Part shown: piece by piece, positions 24,533 to 34,300 of the stretch
How positions within the stretch are numbered: the first letter of the stretch is position 1
Layout: each line of letters begins with the position of its first letter
Assembly (NCBI GenBank): GCA_038323375.1
Contig: JBBQGV010000002.1
Location: 62,001-126,000, forward strand
DNA length: 64,000 nt
Direction: 5' to 3'
DNA from: JABWAJ01 sp038323375
GTDB taxonomy: Bacteria > Bacteroidota > Bacteroidia > Chitinophagales > Saprospiraceae
The notes under the pieces: model-generated
Told to the model about the DNA's origin: nothing
The model's input: only the letters and a program-made list of their open reading frames with translations
Database searches by the model: none
Program-made: the position numbers and the translations under genes

Positions 24533-24650
24533 GGTTGTTGATTAGATGACAGACGATTGGACGACAAAAGCCAAGTAATGGATACGTACAGGCGCATTAA
24601 GTTTACGTTAATTTTGACCGATCTAAAAAAAACTGATTCAAGTGAAATGC

Positions 24651-24658
24651 TACCTTTG
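24651..24658 (+). promoter_or_regulatory. -7 box for the TonB receptor gene
   Basis: TACCTTTG, followed by CA, fits TAnnTTTG and lies 30 bases upstream of the ATG at 24689. No clear TTTG is seen at -33. The divergent nuclease operon starts 119 bases away. Confidence 0.55.
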
Positions 24659-24688
24659 CATCACTTTGTCTAATTGAAGCTCAAAAGT

Positions 24689-27496
24689 ATGCTTAATTCT
24701 AAAAAAGTACTCCTTTTTCTCTCCACCGCATTCTTCTTTTTACCCAGCCTGATCTCAGCTCAAACTGTTACGATTCAAGGCCGTATTAAAGATGGACAAA
24801 CCGGCGAAGCAGTCCCGGGGGTCGAAGTTCGCTTGTTGCGTACAAGCGTTTTCACCGACACCGATGGCGCTTTCAGCCTTTCTACCAGTTCCGATGCCCG
24901 CGATGCCGTCGTGAGTTTATCCAGGCCAGGCTTTGCAAATTTGGATCTTTTGGTTGACTTGGGTGCCGAAAACATTAACTTAGGCACGATAAACCTGACT
25001 TCACAAGCAGGTATTGACCTGCTTTCCGGTGAAGAAGTCATCTCCACCGTTACGCTTTCTTCTGATGAGGGCAACAGCGAAGGCGCTCAAAACATTGCCG
25101 GGGTGCTTACCGCCTCCAATGACCTTTTTGCTTCAACAGCTGCTTTTGGTTTTAGCGCAGCCCGTTTTCGCATCAGAGGCTACGATTCGGACAATAACCT
25201 GATTTACCTGAACAACATCCCGGTCAACGACCAGGAAGATGGTTTCGTCTTCTGGAACGCCTGGGGCGGTCTGAACGACGCTGTTCGCAGCCGCTCCAAT
25301 TCTATCGGACTTCAGCCTACCGAATACACATTCGGCGGGGTTGGTGGTGCGGTGAGCATTGATACGCGGGCGTCTTCGCACCGCAAACAATTGCGCGTTT
25401 CTTATGCCGTTTCCAACCGCACCTACCGCCACCGCTTAATGGCTACGTATTCGACCGGCATGAAAAATGGATGGGCCTTAACCCTCTCCGGGTCTCACCG
25501 CTGGGCGGAAGAAGGTTATGTGCCGGGAACTTCCTACGATGCGTGGTCCTACTTTCTTTCGGTAGACCGAAAAATCAACGACCGCCACACTTTAAACCTG
25601 ACTGCTTTGGGCGCTCCAATCATTCGCGGGCGTTCTACTTCCTCCGTTCAGGAAATGTACGACATAGCCGGAACGAACTTCTACAATTCCTATTGGGGGT
25701 ATCAAAATGGCAAAAAGCGCAACAGCCAAATGGTGAATACCAACCAGCCTCTGGCCATTCTGCGGCACGACTGGAGTATTTCGAACAAAACCTCGATGAC
25801 CACAGCCATCAGTTATGAATTCGGACGAGATGGGCTCACCGCACTCGACTGGTACGATGCGCGCGATCCCCGACCGGATTATTACCGCCGCCTGCCGAGC
25901 TATATCGAAAACGACCAGCGCGACGATGTGGAGCAATTGCTGCGCGAAAATGAAGACCTGCGTCAGGTAAATTGGGCTGGCATGTACGATGCCAACCGAA
26001 ACAGCATTCAAACCATAAACGATGCCGATGGGATCGAAGGCAACAACGTAACGGGAAAACGGTCGCAATACGTGGTGGAAGAACGCCGGGCAGACATGAC
26101 CCGTGCGAGTTTCAATTCTAATTTCCGGAGCGCAATCAGCGATAATTTTACACTCACTGCTGGCTTATCCTACCAGTCGCAAACAACGAAATATTTCAAA
26201 GTATTGGATGACCTGCTAGGGGGCGATTTTTATTTGGACATTGACAAATTTGCCGAGTTTGGGAACGCTGGGAATAATGAAGTCATTCAGAATGACGTGA
26301 GTGCCACCAACAAACTTGTACAGAAAGGAGAAAAATTTGGATACAACTACGACATCGTCAATAACCGGGCGGGCGCCTGGGTTCAGGGCGAATGGAAATC
26401 CAATAAATTTGACTTTTTTGCTGCTGCCAACGCCAATAACTCCAGCTTCTGGCGCGAAGGGAAGGTTCAAAACGGAAGGTTTGAAAACTCCATCGGCAAA
26501 TCGGAAGTTCAAAATTTTATAGATTATAGCGTAAAAGGCGGCGTCACCTACAAATTAGATGGCAGGAACTATTTTGTGTTGAACGGTGCCTACCTGACCC
26601 GCGCACCTTTCACCCGCAATGCTTATGTTTCTCCCCGTACCCGCGCCGATTTTGCGGAAGGGGCCGTCCTTGAAAAAGTCCTTTCGGTTGAAGCCAATTA
26701 CCTCCTTCGCTCACCGGGTCTGAAAATTAAGGCGACCGGCTATTTCACCCGTTTTGACGACCAGATCAACATCCGCAGTTTTTATTTAGACAATGCCCTG
26801 GTTGATGACAACGGGGTAAGCGGCGGTTTTGTAAACTACATCATGAGCAATATTTCCACCCAACACATGGGGGTTGAATTGGCCGCCGAAGTAACAACGC
26901 CTATCACAGGATTGAAAGTGAAAGCCGTTGCAGCAGTCGGTGAGAATATTTACACCAACCGTCCGGATGTGGAAGTTTTCCTCGATCAGGATGCTGCATC
27001 ATTGGGCAAAAGGCAGGTTTACATCAAGAATTTCTATGTCGCGGGCTCTCCGCAGACCGCGATGAGCTTTACGTTGAGCTACAATGCAAAACGGTTTTGG
27101 TTTGCCAACCTGAGTTTCAATTATTTCGATAACAGTTGGATTGACTTTTTCCCGGAACGCCGCACAACGGAAGCCGTTTCTTATGTGGATGATCCGGAAT
27201 ACATCAACGAAGTCGTAGAACCGGGTTCGCCGCTGTGGAAACAGATCATTGATCAGCAAAAAGCGCCGTCCGCATTCACGATGGATTTTTTTGGTGGTAA
27301 ATCATGGAAGATCAACAATTTGTTCATTTACCTGAATGTAGGGGTGAACAATATCTTAGACAAAAAAGACTTTATTACCGGCGGCTATGAACAATACCGC
27401 TTTGATTTTGAGGGCAAAAACGTCAACAGGTTTCCACCGCGTTATTTCTATGGATTTGGCAGGAACTACTTTGTGAGTTTGGCTTTCCAGATCTGA
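24689..27496 (+). CDS. TonB-dependent outer-membrane receptor
   Basis: 935 aa from the ATG at 24689 (an in-frame TTG lies five codons upstream). The signal peptide ends near SLISAQ. A CarboxypepD-regulatory-like beta domain (about 25-105; IQGRIKDGQTGEAVPGVEV) precedes the plug (about 130-240; ARFRIRGYDSDNNLIYLNNI), then a 22-strand-type barrel with a final aromatic FVSLAFQI. The plug lacks the SusC signature and no SusD gene follows, so this is not a classic polysaccharide locus. With the downstream DUF5689 lipoprotein and the divergent nuclease it may import an oligonucleotide, nucleotide or phosphate compound (inference). Confidence 0.9.
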   Translation: MLNSKKVLLFLSTAFFFLPSLISAQTVTIQGRIKDGQTGEAVPGVEVRLLRTSVFTDTDGAFSLSTSSDARDAVVSLSRPGFANLDLLVDLGAENINLGTINLTSQAGIDLLSGEEVISTVTLSSDEGNSEGAQNIAGVLTASNDLFASTAAFGFSAARFRIRGYDSDNNLIYLNNIPVNDQEDGFVFWNAWGGLNDAVRSRSNSIGLQPTEYTFGGVGGAVSIDTRASSHRKQLRVSYAVSNRTYRHRLMATYSTGMKNGWALTLSGSHRWAEEGYVPGTSYDAWSYFLSVDRKINDRHTLNLTALGAPIIRGRSTSSVQEMYDIAGTNFYNSYWGYQNGKKRNSQMVNTNQPLAILRHDWSISNKTSMTTAISYEFGRDGLTALDWYDARDPRPDYYRRLPSYIENDQRDDVEQLLRENEDLRQVNWAGMYDANRNSIQTINDADGIEGNNVTGKRSQYVVEERRADMTRASFNSNFRSAISDNFTLTAGLSYQSQTTKYFKVLDDLLGGDFYLDIDKFAEFGNAGNNEVIQNDVSATNKLVQKGEKFGYNYDIVNNRAGAWVQGEWKSNKFDFFAAANANNSSFWREGKVQNGRFENSIGKSEVQNFIDYSVKGGVTYKLDGRNYFVLNGAYLTRAPFTRNAYVSPRTRADFAEGAVLEKVLSVEANYLLRSPGLKIKATGYFTRFDDQINIRSFYLDNALVDDNGVSGGFVNYIMSNISTQHMGVELAAEVTTPITGLKVKAVAAVGENIYTNRPDVEVFLDQDAASLGKRQVYIKNFYVAGSPQTAMSFTLSYNAKRFWFANLSFNYFDNSWIDFFPERRTTEAVSYVDDPEYINEVVEPGSPLWKQIIDQQKAPSAFTMDFFGGKSWKINNLFIYLNVGVNNILDKKDFITGGYEQYRFDFEGKNVNRFPPRYFYGFGRNYFVSLAFQI

Positions 27497-27526
27497 TATT
27501 TAAAAAAATAAAATACATCATCTGTT

Positions 27527-29539
27527 ATGGCTTTCTTCTTAAAACGATTTTCGGTTTTCGCTTTGCTGATTTCGCTCACCACCTGGGGTTGTATAGACCG
27601 TGAGTTCGATGAACCGCCTGTAGGTGAGTTGCCTGATCTGGAAGCAAATGCGACCATTGCTCAACTCAAAGCGCTGCACATCGTTGGCGGCACTAGTAAT
27701 TTAGTGACAGAAGACTGGATTGTAGATGGCGTTGTGGTTGCCGATGACGAATCGGGCAATTTTTTCAAAAATATCGTCATCCAGGACGAAACCGGCGGTA
27801 TTGCGATTCGCCTGAACTCTACCGGTTTGTACAATGATTTTCCGGTTGGCCGCAAGGTATTCCTGCTGGCAAAAAATCTGTATATCGGCGACTACAATGG
27901 TTTGCACCAGGTGAATGGCAGCACGGATGCCGCTTTGGAAGAAGTCTTGATCCCCGAACACGTCATTGGCGCTGAACGGGATCAAACCGTAGTGCCGAAA
28001 GTGGTGACGATGGCTGAATTGCAAAACACCACCTTATACAATTCTTTAGTCAACACGCTGATCCAGATCAACGACGTGCAGTTTGCACAGGCTGACGCAG
28101 GAGCAACTTACGCAAATGCGGTTACCCAGTTTTCGCTGAACAGAAACGTCGAAGATTGCAACGGCAATTCCATCATTTTGCGGTCTAGCGGTTTTGCAGA
28201 TTTTGCAGCGGAACTGACGCCCACCGGGAAAGGATCCATCGTTGCGGTGGTAAGCATTTTCGGCAATACGAAGCAGTTGAACATCCGCGACCTGAACGAC
28301 GTGCAGATGGCTGGTAATCGTTGCGGTGGCGTTGGTCCCGGCGGCGATGTGATTCCCATCAACGATGTACGCAACCTCTTTACTGCCGGAACCACGGCAG
28401 GCCCGGCTGGAAAAACCATCAAGGGCGTCGTTATTTCAGACAGAGCAGCAGTTAATACAGACCCGAGAAACATCGTACTGCAGGATGCAAGCGGCGGTAT
28501 TGTTGTTCGCTTTTCAGCAGCCCACAACTTCGATCTGGGCGATGAAGTAGAAGTATCTGTTGATGGTCAGGATTTGTCTGAATTCAATGGTTTGCTTCAG
28601 GTCAACAATGTGCCCAACAATGCGGCAACTTCTACCGGCTCGGGAACGCTGCCTACGCCACGCGAGGCGACCGTTGCTGAAATCAATGCCAACCTAAATG
28701 CCTGGGAGTCCACTTTGGTGAAGGTGAAGAACGCCACCCTCAGCGGCGGCGCTACTTATTCCGGATCGCGCACGCTTTCAGACGGAACGGGTTCTATCAT
28801 CCTTTTCACGCGCAGCCAGGCAACGTTCTCCGGAGCTGCATTGCCAACGGGTAATGTGGACGTGGTCGCGCTCATCTCCCAGTTCAACGACGCACAACTA
28901 AGCATCAGATCATTGAATGACGTGACCGGTGGAGGCAACGGTGGCGATCCCGTTGAAATTTCTCTCGGAGAACTCCGTACTCTTTTTGCAGGCGGCGCAA
29001 GCAGCGTTCCGGCTGCAAAAAAAGTGAAAGGCATCGTGATTTCCGACGCGACTAACTTCAACTGGGCTGACCGGAATTTAGTCATTCAGGACGCCAGTGG
29101 CGGCATCGCCTTTCGCTTTACCGCTGCGCATGCCATTGCGCTCGGACAGGAAGTAGAGATTATTGTGTCCGGGGCAGAACTTTCTGAATTTAATGGTTTG
29201 CTCCAGGTCAACAACGTACCGAATGGTAATGCCACTTCGCTTGGCGCTGGCACATTGCCAACACCGCGTCAGGCGACCATTGCCGAGATCCTTACGAATC
29301 TGGAGGCCTGGGAATCCACTCTCGTAAAAATCATCAATGTGACCATTACGGGCGGCGGCACCTACTCCGGTGCGAAAAGCCTCAACGACGGAACGGGTAC
29401 CATGGATATGTTCACGCGTTCGCAGGCAACTTTTTCCGGAACAAGCGTTCCTGCCGGGGCGGTTACGATTGTGGCCGTAGTGTCGCAATTTAACGTAGGG
29501 CAAGTGATTATTCGGAACACGAGCGATGTGACACCGTAG
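27527..29539 (+). CDS. DUF5689 lipoprotein with three tandem modules
   Basis: 670 aa. Lipoprotein signal: hydrophobic FSVFALLISLTTWGC with the lipid-modified Cys near residue 22. Three related modules of about 190-220 residues follow (about 40-262, 278-467 and 480-668), each with an OB-like strand pattern: KGVVISD..., IVLQDASGGI, FDLGDEVEV and LSEFNGLLQVNNVPN. Modules 2 and 3 are nearly the same in places, so they arose by a recent duplication. They are joined by GGG/GGNGG-type linkers. DUF5689 function is unknown. The gene starts 30 bases after the TonB receptor, so it is probably its surface partner. Confidence 0.87.
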   Translation: MAFFLKRFSVFALLISLTTWGCIDREFDEPPVGELPDLEANATIAQLKALHIVGGTSNLVTEDWIVDGVVVADDESGNFFKNIVIQDETGGIAIRLNSTGLYNDFPVGRKVFLLAKNLYIGDYNGLHQVNGSTDAALEEVLIPEHVIGAERDQTVVPKVVTMAELQNTTLYNSLVNTLIQINDVQFAQADAGATYANAVTQFSLNRNVEDCNGNSIILRSSGFADFAAELTPTGKGSIVAVVSIFGNTKQLNIRDLNDVQMAGNRCGGVGPGGDVIPINDVRNLFTAGTTAGPAGKTIKGVVISDRAAVNTDPRNIVLQDASGGIVVRFSAAHNFDLGDEVEVSVDGQDLSEFNGLLQVNNVPNNAATSTGSGTLPTPREATVAEINANLNAWESTLVKVKNATLSGGATYSGSRTLSDGTGSIILFTRSQATFSGAALPTGNVDVVALISQFNDAQLSIRSLNDVTGGGNGGDPVEISLGELRTLFAGGASSVPAAKKVKGIVISDATNFNWADRNLVIQDASGGIAFRFTAAHAIALGQEVEIIVSGAELSEFNGLLQVNNVPNGNATSLGAGTLPTPRQATIAEILTNLEAWESTLVKIINVTITGGGTYSGAKSLNDGTGTMDMFTRSQATFSGTSVPAGAVTIVAVVSQFNVGQVIIRNTSDVTP

Positions 29540-29587
29540 GGCGATGTACTTCAAGTTTACAGGAGCCGGGGTTGTGTGAAAAGTTGC

Positions 29588-29648
29588 AAGTTGCAAAGAA
29601 CAAAAGGCAATTACACGGAATAAAATCGCCTTTTGCTCTTTGCAACTT
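29588..29648. terminator. 21-bp hairpin downstream of the DUF5689 gene
   Basis: AAGTTGCAAAGAACAAAAGG C (29588-29608) pairs with the segment at 29628-29648 over 21 bp with one G-T pair and a 19-base loop. It lies between the DUF5689 and flippase genes and could act as a terminator or be a repeat element. It resembles the long hairpins at 38631-38780 and 40043-40094. Confidence 0.7.
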
Positions 29649-29689
29649 GCCTCTTTATACAACTTCGGCTCTTGTTATTTCAACTAAAT

Positions 29690-31177
29690 ATGGGTATCAT
29701 ACAACGCCAGAGTATAATATTGACGGTTATCAATTATATCGGCGTGGCGCTGGGTGCCGTCAATACCTTGATTATTTACCCCAAGATCCTGTCAGAAGAG
29801 GAGTTCGGTATTTTTCGGTTTGTGACCCAAACAGCTCAAATGCTTTTCCCATTTGCCCTATTGGGAGCAGGTTCCTTGACGATTCGCTTTTTTCCGCATT
29901 TCAAAGACGAGCGAAACGGGCATAATGGATTTTTACTCCTTTTGTTATCTGCTGCATCCGGCGGATTAGCCCTGTTTTCCATCCTGGCATTTTTGCTGCG
30001 CAAACCGATCCTGGCTGGGTATGCCTCCAATTTCGGGGAGTACGCTCAGTACTTGCCCTACATCATTCCGATTGTCTGTTTCATGGGACTGGCCTTTGTG
30101 CTCAACGCTTATTCCACCAATTTCCAGCGGATGGCCGTTCCCCAGGTTTTGAACAATATCTTCCTGAAGCTGTCAACCGCGCTGCTTTGCATCTGCCTTT
30201 TCAACGGCATGTTCGCTTTTTCGACCTTGATGGCCGGCGTTGTGTTGGCCTACTTCATTGTGTTTATACTCATGAGCTTGTACTTAAATAGAGAAGGGCT
30301 GCTTTTTCTAAAGTTCAACCCTGCCTTTTTTAAAAAACCTTTGTTGAAAAGTATGGCTGGGTACGCTGTCTTCGGTTTTTTAGGGCATATCAGCTCTTCA
30401 TTGGCCATTCAGATAGACACTTTCATGGTTGGAACCATGCTTGATTTAAAAAGTGTGGCTGCATTTTCTATTGGATTGTTTATTGCAGACACTATTGACA
30501 TCCCCAGGCGCTCTGTTGAAAGCGCGGCATCACCTATTGTTGCCCAAGCCTGGAAAGATAACAACCTTGGGGAAATTCAAAATATTTACCGAAAAAGTTC
30601 TTTGATCCAATTACTGGCCGGGCTTTTTATCTTGTTGGGCATCTGGCTTTCGGTAGACGAACTTTTTGAAATCATGCCGAATGGGGAAAAATACGAGGTA
30701 GGCAAATATGTAATTCTGATTCTGGGTATCGGAAAACTGACAGACCTTGCAACGGGGATCAACAGCCCCCTGATTGGGTATTCAGCTTATTACCGGTTTA
30801 ATTTTTATGCAATTCTTGCGCTGGCTTTGTTAAATATCCTGGCTAATCTCTTATTCATTCCAATCTTTCAGATCAACGGAGCGGCTCTCGCTACCATGTT
30901 TTCGCTCGGCTTGTTCAATTTATTGAAGCTGGGGTATATTTACTACCGATGGCGTATGCACCCGTTTACCTGGGCGGCAATCTGGGTATTTGTTATTGGT
31001 GCAGTGAGTTTTTTAGTAGCCTGGTTCATGCCCGCTACGGCTTATCCATTGGTGAACATTATAATAAAGTCAATCACATTTGCCGGGATTTATGTGGGTT
31101 TAACCCTTTGGTTCAGGATATCTTCGGATTTGTCAGGTTTGTTTGATGCCTTTTTAAAAAAACTCAGAAACAGATAA
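29690..31177 (+). CDS. Oligosaccharide flippase (Wzx-like)
   Basis: 495 aa from the ATG at 29690; the frame is open 19 codons upstream but those codons belong to the hairpin region. About 12-14 membrane helices, with the polysaccharide-biosynthesis (MATE/MVF-like) pattern: an N-terminal MGIIQRQSIILTVINYIGV helix and repeated helical pairs up to a short basic C-terminus (LKKLRNR). It would move lipid-linked glycan units across the inner membrane. It heads the plus-strand side of a glycan island and converges with the GT2 gene 7 bases away. Confidence 0.88.
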   Translation: MGIIQRQSIILTVINYIGVALGAVNTLIIYPKILSEEEFGIFRFVTQTAQMLFPFALLGAGSLTIRFFPHFKDERNGHNGFLLLLLSAASGGLALFSILAFLLRKPILAGYASNFGEYAQYLPYIIPIVCFMGLAFVLNAYSTNFQRMAVPQVLNNIFLKLSTALLCICLFNGMFAFSTLMAGVVLAYFIVFILMSLYLNREGLLFLKFNPAFFKKPLLKSMAGYAVFGFLGHISSSLAIQIDTFMVGTMLDLKSVAAFSIGLFIADTIDIPRRSVESAASPIVAQAWKDNNLGEIQNIYRKSSLIQLLAGLFILLGIWLSVDELFEIMPNGEKYEVGKYVILILGIGKLTDLATGINSPLIGYSAYYRFNFYAILALALLNILANLLFIPIFQINGAALATMFSLGLFNLLKLGYIYYRWRMHPFTWAAIWVFVIGAVSFLVAWFMPATAYPLVNIIIKSITFAGIYVGLTLWFRISSDLSGLFDAFLKKLRNR

Positions 31178-31184
31178 GCCAAGC

Positions 31185-32147
31185 CTATTGGTGCTCATCC
31201 CGATGTACCACGGTGTAATCAATTTTCCTGGAAGTTTCTGTGTCCTCTGAAGCAGGCTTGCGGCGATAGCCTTTGGGATAATAGAAGCGTTGCCTTAGTT
31301 CATCCGAGATTTTGTAGGATTGTTTGTACCCCCGATAAGTTCCCCAAAACTGCATCAGCCGGAAAAGGAAAATATCCTTTAAATTCCTTGCCAGGATGCC
31401 GTCACTCCAGGCATGGCGATAATCACTCCAGACATTGCGCAAGAACAGCATCAGGAATGTTATAAAATTAAAGCCGCCGCTTTGCTGAATGGCGCGCAGC
31501 GCAATCGCTTCACGCCGGTAGCGATTGTAGATATTTTTCCACCGCTCTTCATGAACGTGGATGATCGTCGCGTCCGCCTGATAGGCAATTTGCCAACCTT
31601 TGTCTATGATTTTTTTCGCCCAGTCGAGGTCTTCCAAACCGGTCAACGTTTCATCGAAAGCCTGGTCTTTCCATAAACTCCTTCGAATGGCGCAGTTGGC
31701 ATTATTACAAAAAGGGTGTCGTTGGTTCTGCGTGGAGCTATCGGGAAACCAGGTGGCAAAAATTTGATGCTCGGAATATTTTGTCACTTCATTTCCACGC
31801 TGCTTGCCATAAACCAACGCTACTTTTTCATTTTGAAACGGCGCCATCATTTGTGCAATCCAGTCGTTAAAGACTGGATAAACATGGGCGCTGGCAAAAA
31901 TCAACACGTCCCCGCTTGCAGCAGCACAGCCTGCATTTAGGGCATACCCGAAAGAAAAATCCTGTGGGCGGATCTGGACAATATTGACAGGGAAGCGGGA
32001 AGCAATAGATAGCGTCGCATCCTGTGAACCAGAGTCTACAACGATGATTTCAACCTCTTTTACCGTTTGTTCCAGAATGCCTGAAAGCAATCTTCCGATG
32101 TGTTTTTCTTCGTTTAAGCAACGGATTATGATGGAGACGATCGCCAT
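31185..32147 (-). CDS. GT2 glycosyltransferase, SAH-type
   Basis: 320 aa, GT-A fold. N-terminal IIIRCLNEEKHIGRLL and IIVVDSGSQDATLSIA (nucleotide-binding part), then GDVLIFASAHVYP where SAH takes the place of the usual DxD, as in a known subgroup that includes rhamnosyltransferase-like enzymes. NANCAIRRS and GLEDLDWA with the catalytic-base Asp follow. One or two amphipathic or membrane stretches lie near 220-240. It overlaps nothing but is 4 bases from the FkbM gene, so the three minus-strand genes to 34235 are one operon. Confidence 0.85.
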   Translation of the reverse strand: MAIVSIIIRCLNEEKHIGRLLSGILEQTVKEVEIIVVDSGSQDATLSIASRFPVNIVQIRPQDFSFGYALNAGCAAASGDVLIFASAHVYPVFNDWIAQMMAPFQNEKVALVYGKQRGNEVTKYSEHQIFATWFPDSSTQNQRHPFCNNANCAIRRSLWKDQAFDETLTGLEDLDWAKKIIDKGWQIAYQADATIIHVHEERWKNIYNRYRREAIALRAIQQSGGFNFITFLMLFLRNVWSDYRHAWSDGILARNLKDIFLFRLMQFWGTYRGYKQSYKISDELRQRFYYPKGYRRKPASEDTETSRKIDYTVVHRDEHQ

Positions 32148-32151
32148 GGAC

Positions 32152-32943
32152 TTATATTTTTTGAGTCAAATGGAGCAGCTTGTCCCACAAAGGAGGCTTC
32201 ACTGCCAGAATGTTCCCCCAAGCATCGGCAGAAACGGCTGCAGGGTCGCCCCGGAAAGCTTTCCATTGGTGCCTGATGCCATACCGCTTGATGGGATGCC
32301 ACTCTGAAATCAGGCAGCGATACCCCTTTTTTTCTAAAAAATCCACCATGTCGCTGAGCATATACCCCAATAGTTTGGTTTTCCCATCCTCAAACTCACA
32401 AACGATGCATTCCGGTGCGGCGTGATTTTCCCAGTCAAACCCTTGAAGCACCTTCAGGTCAAACCCTTCTGCATCGGTTTTTAAAAAGGTAATGGCCGGC
32501 ATGGGATGTTGGGAGAGCGTCGTTTTTAAAGTAGTAACCGGAACACGGAGAGCAGACACATGACTTTCATGGAAGGCTGTCAAGCTACTGATCCCGCTTG
32601 ATTCCCGGCTGGTGTAAAGTGCCATTTCCGGAGCATCCAGATCGGAAACGGCCTGTGCAAAAATTTTGACTGCAGGGTAGCCGGAACAAAGACCCTCTAA
32701 CAGTTTGCGGTTGGCCGGATCCGGCTCAAAAGCGAAGACCACCCAGCCGTCTTTTGCAAATTTTTCGAGGATGTCTCCAAAATGAGCGCCAACATCAATC
32801 ATCGTTTTGGGGAAAGAACTGCCTTTGAACAGGTTATAAACCAGGTCTGTTTCCTGAATAGCCTTGCCGAATCGCCAATCCAACAGCTTAGTCTTTAATG
32901 CGCTTTCCGGAAGGTTGTACAAAATTTTATTGATCAGGTTCAT
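32152..32943 (-). CDS. FkbM-family methyltransferase
   Basis: 263 aa. SAM motif I DVGAHFGDI (near residues 52-60), FEPDPANRKLLE, then the FkbM-typical FLKTDAEGFDLKVLQGF (near 157-173) with the Asp/Glu pair. FkbM proteins O-methylate hydroxyls of glycans or polyketides. Its position between two glycosyltransferase genes implies methylation of a surface glycan (inference). Its ATG overlaps the stop of the upstream gene by 4 bases. Confidence 0.85.
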   Translation of the reverse strand: MNLINKILYNLPESALKTKLLDWRFGKAIQETDLVYNLFKGSSFPKTMIDVGAHFGDILEKFAKDGWVVFAFEPDPANRKLLEGLCSGYPAVKIFAQAVSDLDAPEMALYTSRESSGISSLTAFHESHVSALRVPVTTLKTTLSQHPMPAITFLKTDAEGFDLKVLQGFDWENHAAPECIVCEFEDGKTKLLGYMLSDMVDFLEKKGYRCLISEWHPIKRYGIRHQWKAFRGDPAAVSADAWGNILAVKPPLWDKLLHLTQKI

Positions 32944-34235
32944 GTCTGTTTTTTCTTTGGAAAGTAATAAAATTTAATCGTACTCCATAAGGCTTTTAGC
33001 ATCGAAATTGGCCTGCCGTCACCATTCATGGCAACCAGATCGGGCAACAATGCTGCAATGGTTTGCGAAGGTATTCCAAGTCTGTAATGACAATTCTTCT
33101 CAAGATACGATCGGAATATTTCCACACCAGCGTCAGGAGCCTGCAAGATCGTATTCAGTGCATGACTCAACGAACTTTTGTCCGCTGCATAAAATAAAGC
33201 TGCGCCGTCAAATCCGTAATCATACCCTACCGATTCGCTGTGCGGATTAAAATAGACTGCTCTTTTGCCCAAAAAAAGCCCTTCATGAAGAACTGAACTA
33301 AACCGGGAAATGATACAATCCGAACGTCCGATCAATTCGTGAATAATCGCTGCATTGGTGCGCACAACATTCCGGTAGCCCGAAAGATCGCCGGTATCTC
33401 TGGGGTGCTGGGCAATCACATAGTCCAGTTCCAATGCGTCCAACAGTTCCACGACCGGGTTGAGCCAGGCTAAGCGCCGGTCTTCGTGTACGCCATACGT
33501 GAAATTGCAATTGACTAAAAAGAAAGGTCTGGCATTTCCGGTTTGCTGAAATTCCAGCTTTTCGTACCTCGGATTACCGGTCAGAAACACCATTTTGCGC
33601 TCCGGCACTTGTCTGGCAGCTACCGACCCCTGCAACAAAGCAAAATCAGCCCACCGCATTCGCCCCCGAACAGGATCGGCCAAGTCAATGACCGATTCCT
33701 GAAGGCAAACGGTTCGTATGCCCATCCACCTGCCTAAGGCAATCAGCAACTGCGCGTCGGCAGTCCAGTCATTGCCCAAAACCAGGACTTCCGGACGCAA
33801 TCTTAGGAATCTAAAAAAGGAAAACGGGGCGCTTGTTATGCCATTGCTCTCAAATCCTTCTTTTGCGCGTTCATTTTGCCGTTCGCGATGCCAAATGTGT
33901 ACTTCTATACCTGTGTTATCTTTTTTAAATTGCTGAATAACAGGGCTTAATAAAAAGGAAAGGGTGTCGCTTGCCGCAAAAAAGGCGATACTTCGGGCAG
34001 GGGAGGGCATCAGAACCGATGACCTGAATCTATTAACCGGTTTGGGTAATTCCTCCTGCCTTACGACCAGACCATCTTCGATGTAGATTTCAGAAACCTC
34101 AGATGAAGCACCTTTGAGCACCTCCAATACGGCGCTTGTCATATCCGCAACTGTGGATAACCAGATTCGCTGATAGACCGGTTTCCCAAAATTAATTTTG
34201 GATGCACCGGGTGTGTTAAAAAAGATTAAGTCCAT
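32940..34235 (-). CDS. Putative GT-B-fold glycan or phosphoglycan transferase
   Basis: 431 aa, not matched to a firm family. The C-terminal half looks like the nucleotide-binding domain of GT-B enzymes: VIAQHPRDTGDLSG, IIHELIGRSDCIISRFSSVLHEGLFLGKRAVYFNP, close in pattern to polysialyl or CDP-glycerol-type transferases (His and Ser-Glu blocks). The N-terminal half holds VLVLGNDWTADAQLLIALGRWMG. There is no signal peptide, so it is cytoplasmic. It is the first gene of the minus-strand glycan operon, opposite the cytidylyltransferase gene. Confidence 0.6.
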   Translation of the reverse strand: MDLIFFNTPGASKINFGKPVYQRIWLSTVADMTSAVLEVLKGASSEVSEIYIEDGLVVRQEELPKPVNRFRSSVLMPSPARSIAFFAASDTLSFLLSPVIQQFKKDNTGIEVHIWHRERQNERAKEGFESNGITSAPFSFFRFLRLRPEVLVLGNDWTADAQLLIALGRWMGIRTVCLQESVIDLADPVRGRMRWADFALLQGSVAARQVPERKMVFLTGNPRYEKLEFQQTGNARPFFLVNCNFTYGVHEDRRLAWLNPVVELLDALELDYVIAQHPRDTGDLSGYRNVVRTNAAIIHELIGRSDCIISRFSSVLHEGLFLGKRAVYFNPHSESVGYDYGFDGAALFYAADKSSLSHALNTILQAPDAGVEIFRSYLEKNCHYRLGIPSQTIAALLPDLVAMNGDGRPISMLKALWSTIKFYYFPKKKQT

Positions 34236-34259
34236 AAAATTGTCGAACTATGCAGTGCC

Positions 34260-34300
34260 TTTAGGAGCGTGTCGTAACTTATTTTCGACACGCTCCTAAA
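34260..34300. repeat. 15-bp palindromic hairpin carrying GGAGCGTGTC
   Basis: TTTAGGAGCGTGTCG (34260-34274) and CGACACGCTCCTAAA (34286-34300) form a perfect stem with an 11-base loop. It lies between two divergent start codons, so it is not a simple terminator. GGAGCGTGTC also edges the 2119-2240 palindrome, suggesting one repeat family. The rest of 34236-34466 shows no gene. Confidence 0.75.
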
